Shown here piece by piece: positions 17,897 through 27,687 of a DNA stretch of 31,775 bases. The notes under the pieces were generated by a model. That model was not told the origin of the DNA. It searched no databases and saw only the letters and a list, made by a program, of their open reading frames with translations. The DNA comes from Mitosporidium daphniae (taxonomy: Eukaryota > Microsporidia), in NCBI RefSeq assembly GCF_000760515.2, contig NW_013546256.1:1-31775 (forward strand). Reading direction: 5' to 3'. Positions within the stretch are counted from its first letter, which is position 1; each line of letters begins with the position of its first letter. Made by a program: the position numbers and the translations under genes.

Positions 17897-19347
17897 ATGA
17901 GTCTCTTCCATGCGGAGAGTGTGCGCATCTATGCAGAGTCTCTGGGCCTTGCCAATCTGTCCAACGAGGTCCTTCAACTGATAGCACACGATACAGAGTA
18001 TCGCCTACGAGAGCTTATCCAGGAGTCTGCAAAGCACATGCGCCACTCCCGAAGAATCCGCCTTACCACGGAGGACATCAACATGGTACTTGCCCTGAGA
18101 AACGAAGAGGTATTTTCTCGATTGTAACTTTTATGCAGCAAATTTATGGCTACGACCCTTCTGAAATTCCCGCGTTTAAGCATGTGCCGCAGTCTGATAT
18201 CTTTTACCTCAAAGATAAAGAGATTGATTTTGATACCCTTCTGACGGCCGCGCTTCCAAAGCTTCCCTGCTCAATGAAGCTCTCCTGCCATTGGCTCGCT
18301 ATTGAAGGAGTCCAGCCCCAAATTCCAGAAAATCCACTTCTTCCTCTTTCAACAGCGTCGTCCATGGAACACGGCTCCCCAACTGCTTCGACGCCTCCGT
18401 CCTCGGCACAGCTGCAATCGAAACCACAGCCACAGGTCAAGCATCACCTCTCAAAAGAACATCAACTTTATTTTGAGACAATCACAAGCTGCCTTCTTTC
18501 AAAAGATTCCTCCACCGTGATAACCGCGCTCAATTCCTTGCGTACAGACGCAGGCATCCAGCAGCTGCTGCCCTACTTTGTGCAATTCATTGCCGAAATG
18601 GTTTGTGTTTGTTTGTTGTTCCTCAATTGATGTGCAGTGCCTTTCCGATTTTATCGTTTCCCCTCTATCATCCGACCTTTCCACATTCCTTTTTTCCATT
18701 TATTGACTTTCAGGTGATAAAAAACTTGCGGCATCTGGAGACTCTTGGACTCCTGCTTCGCGCAATGGAGGCGATCTTTGCCAACATCAATTTTTTTATC
18801 GAACCCTATGTAGGCAATGCTGATGATTAATCTTTAGCTGCATCAAGTAATGCCAACTGTGCTTACGCTCGTGGTGGGCCAGCGCCTTTCAGAGGGATCC
18901 CTAGAGGACCATTGGTCGCTAAGAGATGCTGCCGCATCTCTCCTCATTCTGATTTGCCAGAAATACGGAGATGCCTACGCCCAATTACAGCCTCGAGTCC
19001 TGAAAACGCTCCTCAAGGCCATCTGTGATCCTACAAAAGGATTCCCCTCAAAATACGGGGCCATCATGGCCTTTTCTCTTCTGGGCCCAGATACCATTGA
19101 GGCTTTCATCATCCCCAATATCAAAGAAATATTGGAGGAGGGCTCGTCCCCATCAGAAATGGCAGGCGGCATAGAAAAAGAAAAATTGGAGCATGCCCTG
19201 CTCGCCGCCATCGGAAAATGGCTCAAGAAAAATCCGGACCAACAGGGAAAACCTCACGCTGAGGCGCTGTGGGAGTGTTTTGGAGAGAAGCTGCTCCCAT
19301 TTCTTCCATCAGTCTGTGAATCAATCGCTCAACCGCATCCAAAATAA
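17897..19347 (+). CDS. TAF6: TFIID subunit TAF6
   Basis: Histone-fold subunit of TFIID (and possibly SAGA). Four exons: 17897-18109, 18139-18600, 18714-18809, 18838-19347; introns of 29, 113 and 28 nt; 426 aa, slightly shorter than most homologues. The N-terminal histone fold includes RIYAESLGLANLSNEVLQLI and HSRRIRLTTEDINMVL. After the first junction comes QIYGY, then a Pro/Ser linker, then the C-terminal HEAT domain: INFFIEPYLHQVMPTVLTL is formed across the third junction, followed by GQRLSEGSLEDHWSLRDAAA and PSKYGAIMAFSLLGP. These blocks are diagnostic for TAF6. Its last 125 nt overlap in antisense the coding end of the B56 gene. Confidence 0.95.
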
Positions 19348-20411
19348 AGGATTTTAGACGCAAAGGTATATGTGTTTGCTTTTCAAGAGCTAAAAGCTTT
19401 GCAATCAGCGTTTTTATGAGAAAAGTTTCATTTTCGCCTTCCAGGTGGAAAAGAACGCATTCTCTGGAAATGAAAAGCGACGTGCATTCGATTACCAAGT
19501 AGTGCTCCGAAGACAGTGAATCCAATAGAAAGACCAAGAGCGAAGAGATCGGGAAATTTCTTTTGACATTCCCTTCAAGAATCTGAAGTATGAAAAGCTT
19601 TTTGTAGAACGAATGGCGCTGGCCAGCTAGGCAAATCATCTCCCCATCTAGCCCTCTTTCATGGTATATGGTTTGAAAGAGCATGCAAAGCGAGCACCCA
19701 TAAATAGGCAAGGTTCTATCCACCTTCATGAGCATTTTCAAAATTTTCGGATCGTAATACACCCAAAACAACTTGTCATTTAGCTTGAAAATATTGCAAA
19801 AAACATCAAGGATTTCGTTAATCCCTCTATGAGACCACGAAGCATTGGCGATCGATCTCATTTCCGTCTGCATGGAAATTATTCTCTCAACAATTTCTTC
19901 GCACCGCACAAATGTAGAAATGTATTCCTTCGAGGAAAGCATTATTTCTTTTATCAGGCCCTCCTGGTTGCTTGCAACTATCAAAAGCAGAGAGTGCTTA
20001 ATCATCTCCCTCTCCCTGGGATCTTGGCTTTGCAGTAACGAAATGAACTACAATAAGCGCGTTATTTCTGACCTTTGATATGTTGTCTGAAGTAAAAATA
20101 TCGAAAGAGCCGATTTTGATAATCCGCTGCAAAATAGAGTAAAGAAGCGAAACTTGATCCCAGTGTTCCAAATATATGGGTTCGTCGTCACACGGGTTTG
20201 CATACTGCATTTTCGGTAAAGATCCCCTCCCCCATATTAGGATTTCAAAAATTTTGCTGCAGAGCAAATTGCAAACGTCCTTTGATTTCAAGTTTTTTCC
20301 CAGTCTCGAAAAAATCTTAAAAAGCTCTGCGGAAGAAACATAGTCGCACACGGTAATACTCCTGGTTTCTTCTAGCATCTTCAGGTCTCGCTTGATGTTG
20401 GGCTGACTCAT
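19223..20411 (-). CDS. PP2A regulatory subunit B56 (B'), divergent
   Basis: Targets the PP2A phosphatase to substrates. Two exons, 20411-20073 and 20047-19223, with a 25-nt intron; 387 aa. Splicing creates the family's most diagnostic block, FISLLQSQDPREREMIK, which matches the LLxLFDSEDPRERD region. Upstream is DDEPIYLEHWDQVSLLY, matching DEPxLExAWPHLQLVY, and downstream HRGINEILDV, matching HxGIAELLEI. The HEAT-repeat body is otherwise diverged, and the segment between those blocks and the C-terminus is shorter than usual. The last 125 nt of coding sequence lie antisense to TAF6. The true C-terminus is less certain, because an unseen late intron could alter it. Confidence 0.82.
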
Positions 20412-20561
20412 GGATAAAATTTACAAAATTGAAAGGGAAACACATTGATTAATCACTCACAGCGTTTTGGGAATGAACGCGTTAAAATTTAAGCGCTGCT
20501 AATTTGATTGCACACACGGTCGTTAGTCAGTCTCAACCGATTTTCTTGCATAATTGGGCAT

Positions 20562-20598
20562 TTAAAATTCAAATTTAATTATATTTTAAATTTAATTC
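20562..20598 (+). promoter_or_regulatory. double AAATTTAATT element upstream of eL27
   Basis: Two AAATTTAATT blocks (20571-20580 and 20588-20597) followed by a short T-rich leader to the ATG at 20610. This is the most extended AT element in the window and belongs to a ribosomal-protein gene, where strong expression is expected. Confidence 0.45.
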
Positions 20599-20609
20599 CA
20601 TTTTTATCC

Positions 20610-21205
20610 ATGTCTTCGTCAAAGACCGCGACACCGGCAGCTCTACCCAGCAAAACCCCTGCTGTGGCAAGCACGATCAATGCAACGACCCAGACAGCAC
20701 CCATAAAGATCCTGCGTCCAGGAAAAGTAGTGATTCTTCTCAATGGTCGCTATGCTGGTCACAAGGCATTTATTGTCAATCCATTTGAGGGAAATCGTAA
20801 GTCAATTCATCTTTTCATCCATCCTTTTTGCGTGGCATATTGTTTCCGTCTTTGTGCCATTCGTTTCTTTGATTTGATTGCTAATTTTTAGCATCCAAGA
20901 GCAGGTCCTTTGCTCACGCTCTTGTCGTTGGCATCAAAAAGGCCCCAATGAAGGTCACCAAGGCCATGTCAAAGCGAAAGATCAGAAACCGCTCCCGTGT
21001 AAAGACCTTCATCAAAGTCATCAATTATAACCATCTGATGCCAACTCGCTATTCCATCGACGTCGATTTGAAAAATGTAGTGAATTTGGATGTCGCCTCA
21101 GATGCCTCCAAGCGCAAGAGTGCTTGTACCGTTGTCAGCAAGAAGCTCGAGGAGAAATACAAGGTTGGCGGCTCCAAGTGGTTCTTTTCCAAACTCCGCT
21201 TCTAA
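20610..21205 (+). CDS. RPL27: cytosolic large-subunit ribosomal protein eL27
   Basis: Two exons, 20610-20796 and 20892-21205, separated by a 95-nt intron; 166 aa against about 136 in most eukaryotes. The core is unmistakable: LRPGKVVILLNGRYAGHKA in exon 1, then HALVVGIKKAPMKVT, VINYNHLMPTRYSIDV and the C-terminal KWFFSKLRF. The extra length is a Ser/Thr/Ala/Pro-rich extension of about 33 residues before the position where homologues begin. No other in-frame ATG lies between the extension and the core, so the extension is translated if the gene starts at an ATG. The intron has the best consensus 5' site here (GTAAGT). Confidence 0.96.
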
Positions 21206-21349
21206 CTAAATACAATTTTTATAAGTGAAGCCCGCATATAGCTGTTAAACGCAAAGACATAAGCCAAGGTCGACACCAATGGTAACGGTCGAAATGGCCT
21301 GCCTACTATGGTTTGGAAGTTGCAAATTTTTATTTGATTAATTAATTTA

Positions 21350-22706
21350 TTAATGAGACAGACTGAAAGAGACACAATACATACTTTTTGAAGGTGAGAC
21401 TGTCCTCACTTTGTGAGCAGAAGTAGGCGGGGAAAGTTGAAGAGGCCCAATGATATCCAGTATCATCTATCGAAATTATCATCGAAAGGAAATCTACCTG
21501 CAGTGGATCTTCTCCAGTCCGTGCGAATAAGTAGCAGTGGATAATAGTGGACGAGGATGGAGCGCATTCGCGAGCCTTTTTAGCGAGTGGCAGATCATCG
21601 GCTGGCTTGTTTGGATGCGAGCTTTGCTTTCCCCGAAGTGCTGAGACAAGATCTGGAATAAACTCCAACGAGAAGGCGGGTAGGTTCATCACAACATGAT
21701 CAAAATGAATGTTCCTAGGAAGCATATTGACAGCTTCCCTGACGAATTCCTTGGCGTCCAAATTGAATATTTTAATGGCATGCTCGACCTTTCGTTAGGC
21801 AAGGTTTGGCTTACTTTATTTTGACGGGCATTCTGTGTAAGGTACTTGATGGAGACTGGATTCAAGTCATTGGCATATACGGTACAGCCTCGTTTTGCCG
21901 CAGGGATAGCAAATGGACCTATTCCTGCAAACATATCACCTATTGAATAAGAGAAAAGTCGTACAAATTAGCTCGCCGCTTTTAAAAACGGACGTCACCA
22001 AACGCTGATGCTCATGTGCCAGTCGAGAGTTCCAATAAACTTGCGAGTAGTCCAGTGTAAATCTGCAATCCGATTCTGACTAACATGTTGATTGAAGACA
22101 AATCTTACCACCGTGGTAACAAGATTTGATGGCGAGCCCGCTATCACATTCATTTTGAAGAACCTAAATTCGTGGTCGATTTCACCAAGCTTTGTGACCA
22201 CAACGGAGAGCGACGGATTTTTGTCCAAAATAACCTGGCCAATTTCATTTGCATATGGCATGTGGGCTTCCGTCAAATTCAAATGGGCTAACGCGAATAA
22301 GAATCTCAAGCTAACCAATGTGGCCAATTGTTTCAAAGGCCGTGATACGATCTAGGTCGGGAGGGAGAATGGCATCAATGATTTGTGCCACAGTCCAATA
22401 GGAGTAGTCTATAGAGAGGTTATACTCGTGGACGACGGAATTTTCAATCGGGATTTCTTCCTTTGCGTAGACATCGTTCAACAAAATGAAAAGCCTTGCA
22501 TCTGCTGGATCTCTGATGATTGGTTTTATTTTTGGAAGATCTAATAGAAGCGCGTGTTCTTTCAGTGCGTTTTTAACGCTCTGGATATCATTAGGAGCAA
22601 CACAAATTGCAGAAGTGGGGATGGTGAAGGAAAAGGTCTTTTTGTCCATGGGTAATGCAATCGGTCGAGGGAGGGAGCGCAAAAGCGCCTCCACATTAAG
22701 GACCAT
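21350..22706 (-). CDS. TRM5: tRNA (guanine37-N1)-methyltransferase Trm5
   Basis: Methylates G37 next to the anticodon, preventing frameshifts; the eukaryotic enzyme acts in cytosol, nucleus and mitochondria. Six exons: 22706-22316, 22287-22109, 22079-21965, 21939-21815, 21788-21498, 21466-21350; introns 28, 29, 25, 26 and 31 nt; 405 aa, the most intron-rich gene here. Each junction restores family sequence: [43 protein letters not shown] (SAM motif I), [42 protein letters not shown], and the C-terminal [15 protein letters not shown]. No clear mitochondrial presequence is seen at the N-terminus. TTTAAATTC directly precedes the start. Confidence 0.95.
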
Positions 22707-22835
22707 GAATTTAAAGTGCCGAATTTGTTTACATTTTTCAATTCGCCGATCAGATTATTGTGGCGGTACGTCCATTTTCGGGTATTGACATTCACCTTCA
22801 AATAGCCGATATGCTGGCCGAAACTTTTTGCTAGC

Positions 22836-24228
22836 ATGACTTTGCACTATTTGATTCATTCTTCACAGTTACTTCTATGCCTTTTATCTGCGATTTTCGT
22901 AATTGTTCGTTGCGAGGATACTGAAAGATTCATTATCCTTTTTCGAGGAGATTTTGGCACCTCTTCCCCGTTCTTTCTCAAAGATACCCAGGATTTGGCA
23001 AAGGAAGGTGCTTTGGGGCCATCTAGGGCCCCTGAGCCTGTATTTAGCCTCAACTTTACCAACTTTACTGGGTTGGTTTATGATGTGCCTCGAACACCAA
23101 ATGTTCTCGTATTTTCTGGTGTTGTCGATGCTATGTCAAATGAAATTGAAATGAACCCCACTGTCAACCAAACAAACTACCCATTTAATATTTTAATGCC
23201 CCAAGTTGGGCTTCCATCAGAACTCTCATTTTTGATACCTATTTTGAACTCTATATTTTGGATTGAACGTTCAAAACAAGTTAGTACTCTTGCTATTCAA
23301 ACAAACGCACCTTGGAATCTTGTAAGAATCTCAGAACATATGCTTCGAGTTCCATCCATCTATCGGTATAGACCCTCTTTAAGTTGTTTAGATACCTTGC
23401 AGATGGCCGCGGTGTCGATGCATACATTATCGACTCGGGTATCCAAAGCTCAAATGTCGACTTTAAAGGGCATGCTACTACTATAGCTGACTTTACCAAT
23501 TCCGGGCTTACCGACGCATATGGTCACGGCACGCATGTTGCTGGTATTTCTCATTTTACTAAATTGTTACCAAGGCATTGTTGGTTCTCAAACCTATGGA
23601 GTTGCCAAGAGCGTCAATTTGTTGGGCGTACGTGTGATTAACTCGAGCGGAACCTCCGATTGGGCCACTGTAGTTGCAGCGCTTTCTTGGGTTTATAACC
23701 GTGTAAAGATGACAAAAAGACCATCCGTGATCAAGTGAGACTATCGCTTCTTACACATATAATAGCATGTCGCTTGGCGGCCCCATTTCCGTAGCCTTGA
23801 ATGCTGCAATTAGCGATCTTGAGGCCTTGAATGTGGCTGTTGTTGCTGCTGCCGGAAATTCCAGGAGCGATGCATGCATGTATTCACCTTCGTCCTCGAC
23901 ATCAGCGATCGTTGTCGCTGCTTCTGATTATAATAATGCCTGGTTTGCCATGTCCAACTTTGGTTCATGCGTTGATATGATTGCACCTGGCTCTTATATT
24001 ACCTCTACTTTTATTGGAAGCAATAGGTCAGTTGCGGCGATGACAGGAACAAGTATGGCTGCGCCTCATGTGACCGGGGTGGTCGCTCTTCTTCTTTCAA
24101 TGAATCCCACTCTCACCGTTTCTCAGCTGAAGCTTATCCTGACAATTACGTGCACCAATGGGATAGTTTCTGGCATCCCGATCGGTCGTACCCCCAACCG
24201 ATTTTTATATTCCCTTGCAACCTTTTGA
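22836..24228 (+). CDS. secreted subtilisin-like (proteinase K type) serine protease
   Basis: Four exons: 22836-23365, 23392-23543, 23575-23734, 23766-24228; introns 26, 31 and 31 nt; 434 aa. A hydrophobic signal peptide (about residues 1-26, ending VRC) is followed by an I9-type propeptide region and the family's NAPWNLVRIS block at the start of the mature enzyme. The S8 catalytic triad is complete after splicing: Asp191 in YIIDSGI, His222 in GHGTHVAG, Ser377 in GTSMAAPHVTG, with oxyanion-hole Asn312 in AAAGNS. SVINMSLGG is created across the third junction. In microsporidia, related subtilisins are secreted and occur at spore poles; a role in parasitism or wall remodelling here would be inference. 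Divergent from TRM5 with 129 bp between start codons. Confidence 0.93.
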
Positions 24229-24401
24229 CCGAATTTTACATAGGATAAATAAAGGTTTATTGATTAAACGGCGAAGCAAGGCAGGCCGAAAAGATTTCGA
24301 CGGTATTCGTTTCAATATGATCGCCAAAATTAATGTGAAAACCAAGTAAAAAGTACAACGATGCAACCAGTTGATTGTCATCATAAGCTCGGATAAACAA
24401 A

Positions 24402-24788
24402 TTAAAACATCAAAAATAGAATATGCAACAGCGTAATTATAAAAAGAATGGCGGTTGTGCTATATTTTGAGAAAAATATAAACATCGCACCCAATATGGG
24501 GCCAAAGAAATAAAGGGTCGCCTGCCACACAGACGATATTTCCATTGGCTTATTTTGTTCTAACAATTCGAGAATTGGATTTTCAGGTAACGATGTTTGT
24601 TGCAGAATACTGGTGCCATTCATATCCAGGTGTCTTTTATCTATCCCTAGTGCAGTCTCCATGCTTCGCTCCAATGTCACGTCGTGACTAAGTCGATGGA
24701 ATATTGATAGGAGTGCAATGAGCGCGACCAGCACAATACAGATGATGGGAATTAATGCGACAACAAACCGGCGAAGTAATTGAGGCAT
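24402..24788 (-). CDS. small unrecognised membrane protein
   Basis: 128 aa from the ATG at 24788 (further upstream only GTG is in frame). An N-terminal helix (FVVALIPIICIVLVALIALL) behind a basic RR, a hydrophilic stretch of about 65 residues with one NGTS sequon, then two C-terminal hydrophobic segments ending in the last residues. Three transmembrane helices are likely. No family recognised. Weak support beyond the open frame and hydropathy; it is flanked by about 170-190 bp on each side. Confidence 0.5.
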   Translation of the reverse strand: MPQLLRRFVVALIPIICIVLVALIALLSIFHRLSHDVTLERSMETALGIDKRHLDMNGTSILQQTSLPENPILELLEQNKPMEISSVWQATLYFFGPILGAMFIFFSKYSTTAILFIITLLHILFLMF

Positions 24789-24976
24789 TAATAAGGCCAC
24801 TTGGCTCGAGATTTCGATTATGCTTGATTAATGCACCACTGACTCACAATGACAACGTCACGCTAGCAGTTACAAATAATGTGAAATTTAAATTAATTTA
24901 ATTATAACCACGGATCAAATGCTGATAACATGGCATTATATTGGTCAGGAGGGCTAATTCTTACGGTTATTTATAA

Positions 24977-26638
24977 TTATGAGCTTGATTTGGATTGGGA
25001 AGGCGTAGATGTGGATGTCGGTGTAGATGTGGATGTAGACGTGGCTGTAGAGGGCCATGAATCCTCGGAATAGGCGATTTCCGAATTTAAAAAAGACGTC
25101 AAGTCAAAATCGGGGTCAAGCGGGTTTTCAGCATCCACCAAGTTCTCTAAATCGCTTGGATCTGTTTCAGCATTGTTGGCTCCAAACTGAGATTGAAGAT
25201 ACGATGAGCATGGCGAATAGAAATTCCTAGACGCGGTGGACTTTGAGTCCTGGATCAGTTCCAGCGGAGTGGTGGTTAAAATGTCTCGATTGCTCTTTGT
25301 GCTGCTAACATCGGCCTCTAAAGAGCTATTTTCTCCTCCATTTGTCAGCAGTTTCTGCCGCTTAGTGTATTGCCGATCCGTGTGCATGCCTGTTGCTGCA
25401 GGGGATGGCGAGGGAAATGAATATGTGGATGCAGAAGATAGCCATTGGTCGTTTAGTTCTTTTTCGGGCCCACCAATTTTCTTATCAAACTCCCTTCTAG
25501 TGTCCGTACTTGTCGAGGATGCAGTGGCATTGGTCGATATCGAAGTCGGTTGAAGATGATTTAGCGTGTGAAACAGCGATGCGATTCCCTCCTTGAGTTT
25601 CTTGTCGCCCGAGGTAAAAACGGAGGCCAAAAACCGCAATATCTTTTCTATAAGCTCCTGTTGGGAATTGCAGCGATCCTGGCATTTGATGGAGTCTCGC
25701 CAGAGCAGACTTTGGTCAATTTCTAGATGAGACAGCTTTTCAAGTATTTGCTTCTGCTGTGTCTTTATGGTGGTCAATTCAGAAAAAATAGCAGCAAAAT
25801 TACATTCCTGCGCTCCTTCCGGTTTGATTTGAGCATCTTTCAGAGGTGCCGCGCCAATGCTCAGCGGTTGTGTTGCGTTGGAAATCTGGGCCGCCGTATT
25901 TGTAGCCGCAGAGGCTGCAGCAGTATAGGCGAGATATTCCAACAGTCTATTTGATATGTCTGAGGTTGAAAATAAATTGTAAAAGTTTGAGGGAACAGCT
26001 GGGTTGGGATTGTTTATAATTGGGCCCGCAAAGGCCCCGTCTGATATGGGCTTTGATAGCGCATTTGATGTCGACGATGGGGACATGCTATTGCTATTAT
26101 TGTGATTGGGCTGCTGGATTTTCCGACGGACGTTCAACAGCAGGTTCATTTGGTTGCGACGGAAGTTTTCGTGTGAAAATTCCCAGGAGCTTGTGTATGA
26201 GGAAGACGACGAAGAGCTAGTCAAATATGTTGACGAAGAAAGCGATAATGAGCGAGAAAAAATATCGCCACTTGGCCCTACCGGATTATCAAATGACGAT
26301 ATTTGATTGACGGTGAAATGCGGCACCTTGTGAAACCCATACATATTCAACTGGCGCACAAAGGAGCTAAAGTTATTGTGTTTGAAAAAGCGAGGAAGAA
26401 TTTCGCGCGCAAACTCTTCTGGATAAAAGACGATGAAGGTGGTCCCATCAGATCCCCATCGAATATAGGCATTGGTGGACACATCATCAACCATCAGATA
26501 TAGCTTTTTAACAAAGGTAGCCGGATGCACCTGCTTTCCCGCCGATGTTGAGGATGCTGATGGCGACAGCGACTGTGGTGAAACCGAGAACAATGATGAA
26601 TTGGAGAGGGATGATGTTGCATTAAAATCGGAAGGCAT
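24977..26638 (-). CDS. HSF1: heat shock factor-type transcription factor
   Basis: 553 aa, single exon. The winged-helix HSF DNA-binding domain spans about residues 39-173: the recognition helix region is FKHNNFSSFVRQLNMYGFHK, followed by WEFSHENFRRNQ. Between these two blocks is a Ser-rich insert of about 43 residues, including a run of seven Ser, in the flexible wing. A coiled coil near residues 275-345 (IFSELTTIKTQQKQILEKL onward to LIEKILRFLASV) matches the HR-A/B trimerisation region. The C-terminal third is acidic, Ser-rich and low-complexity, with DPSDLENLVDAENPLDPDFDL resembling an activation domain. It is HSF rather than Skn7 because no receiver domain is present. It should bind nGAAn repeats as a trimer. 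Confidence 0.93.
   Translation of the reverse strand: MPSDFNATSSLSNSSLFSVSPQSLSPSASSTSAGKQVHPATFVKKLYLMVDDVSTNAYIRWGSDGTTFIVFYPEEFAREILPRFFKHNNFSSFVRQLNMYGFHKVPHFTVNQISSFDNPVGPSGDIFSRSLSLSSSTYLTSSSSSSSYTSSWEFSHENFRRNQMNLLLNVRRKIQQPNHNNSNSMSPSSTSNALSKPISDGAFAGPIINNPNPAVPSNFYNLFSTSDISNRLLEYLAYTAAASAATNTAAQISNATQPLSIGAAPLKDAQIKPEGAQECNFAAIFSELTTIKTQQKQILEKLSHLEIDQSLLWRDSIKCQDRCNSQQELIEKILRFLASVFTSGDKKLKEGIASLFHTLNHLQPTSISTNATASSTSTDTRREFDKKIGGPEKELNDQWLSSASTYSFPSPSPAATGMHTDRQYTKRQKLLTNGGENSSLEADVSSTKSNRDILTTTPLELIQDSKSTASRNFYSPCSSYLQSQFGANNAETDPSDLENLVDAENPLDPDFDLTSFLNSEIAYSEDSWPSTATSTSTSTPTSTSTPSQSKSSS
25005..25052. repeat. eight degenerate hexamers in the HSF 3' coding end
   Basis: Units of the form GTRGAT/GTAGAC repeat with 6-bp period and encode, on the minus strand, an alternating Ser-Thr-Pro tail. 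The reading frame is preserved because the unit is two codons, so copy number can vary without frameshift. Confidence 0.7.
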
Positions 26639-26835
26639 CCAATTAGGAGCAAGCTAGAGGAATATAAAAGTAATTTAAAAAATTGCAAATTCAACTTTTG
26701 GCGGCCAGCCATTCGATTTGCTCTATTTGATGGCAAATGAATGGGCCACATATTTGCCGTGTGCGTGGTTTGGCGATGCGGGACACGCGCTGTAAAAGTT
26801 GCCTGAATATACGGGCCAAAATTTACGATTCCTGG

Positions 26836-27648
26836 TTACCAGTTTTTATTTACAAATTTGGTTGTTGATGTTAGATTTCCGATTTTTGACCGCGTCCGAT
26901 CTGCTTTATCACTCATCGAGTCGATAAGAATGTTGGACTCCAATATCTCGTTCCGAATCATGATGCTTAGCTCCTTTTGTTTCCGGACCTGAAGGGCCAA
27001 CGCCTCGATTTTGCGGTCTTGCTTTTCTATTTCGCTCTGGAATATTAGTTTGAAATGGCCCCGATTACCATTATTTTCTCTCCAGTAGCTGTTTTCTGGT
27101 GAGCTTGCTCATCTTGGGCGTCCTTGATGGATGCGGTGNCCGCATTTGGCTCTGCTTTTTTCTGTCCCGCCATTGACACCGGTGATTTTTGGTCTATCAT
27201 CTGGGAAAACCTGAAAAACAGAAAAGTAGAGCGTTACCTTGACTTTGCCAATCGCGAGTCAAAATACACTTCAAGGGCTATTTTGGAGTACTCCCTTCGC
27301 TCAATAAAGTCAAGGTTCTGGCAAATCGATTGCAAGGATTGCTTGATGTACATGGCCAGCGTCAGCGGTCTAAAAGTGACGTGTATGCCGTGCAGGGTGT
27401 ACATTGAATCAAGCAGCTTAAAGTTGGGCGGTTTCAGCTCAATGAATAGCGTTTGCAGTTTCGTTTTTAACAGCTGCGTTTTCAAAGACAGACATTCCTC
27501 CAGCATCGCATGTATGTTTTCCTCGGACAGAAGCATCTTTTCTAAAATCAACATATCTAAATGCGATACCTTTGTGTAAATAAAAAATGTCGTTTACCAG
27601 ATCCTTGGCCTCATCAATTTTATTCAAGATGGCTTCGTGCATTGTCAT
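26836..27648 (-). CDS. coiled-coil protein with SNARE-like C-terminal motif
   Basis: Four exons: 27648-27570, 27541-27238, 27210-27069, 27036-26836; introns 28, 27 and 32 nt; 241 aa. The base at 27139 is N, so one residue is undetermined. The N-terminal half is helical with no recognised fold. The C-terminal 65 residues (SEIEKQDRKIEALALQ, VRKQKELSIMIRNEI, SDKADRTRSKIGNL) have the heptad spacing and RQKELxxxIxxE pattern of Qc/SNAP-type SNAREs. Two points are odd: the position of the ionic-layer Gln in EQN reads ESN, and no transmembrane anchor follows, as in Vam7 or SNAP-29. It could instead be an unrelated coiled coil. The two N-terminal introns are well supported by frame and stops. Confidence 0.5.
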
Positions 27649-27687
27649 GTTGCGCGTGATAAAATCAAAACACCAATTTTTATTTTA

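Noticed and set aside
17585-17989. minus-strand ORF of 134 codons with a YG-P-P heptapeptide repeat
   Set aside because: It lies antisense to SOD exon 3 and TAF6 exon 1, both firmly assigned; the peptide repeat is only the reverse reading of the 21-bp minisatellite.
26020-26657. several plus-strand ORFs over HSF
   Set aside because: All are antisense shadows of the Ser-rich HSF coding sequence.
26990-27000. apparent frameshift in the SNARE-like gene
   Set aside because: Re-reading the bases (GAAGGG on the plus strand) shows the frame IEALALQVRKQKEL is continuous.
27124-27579. plus-strand ORF of 151 codons containing the ambiguous base
   Set aside because: Antisense to exons of the SNARE-like gene, whose exon joins are supported; the plus frame has no recognisable domain.
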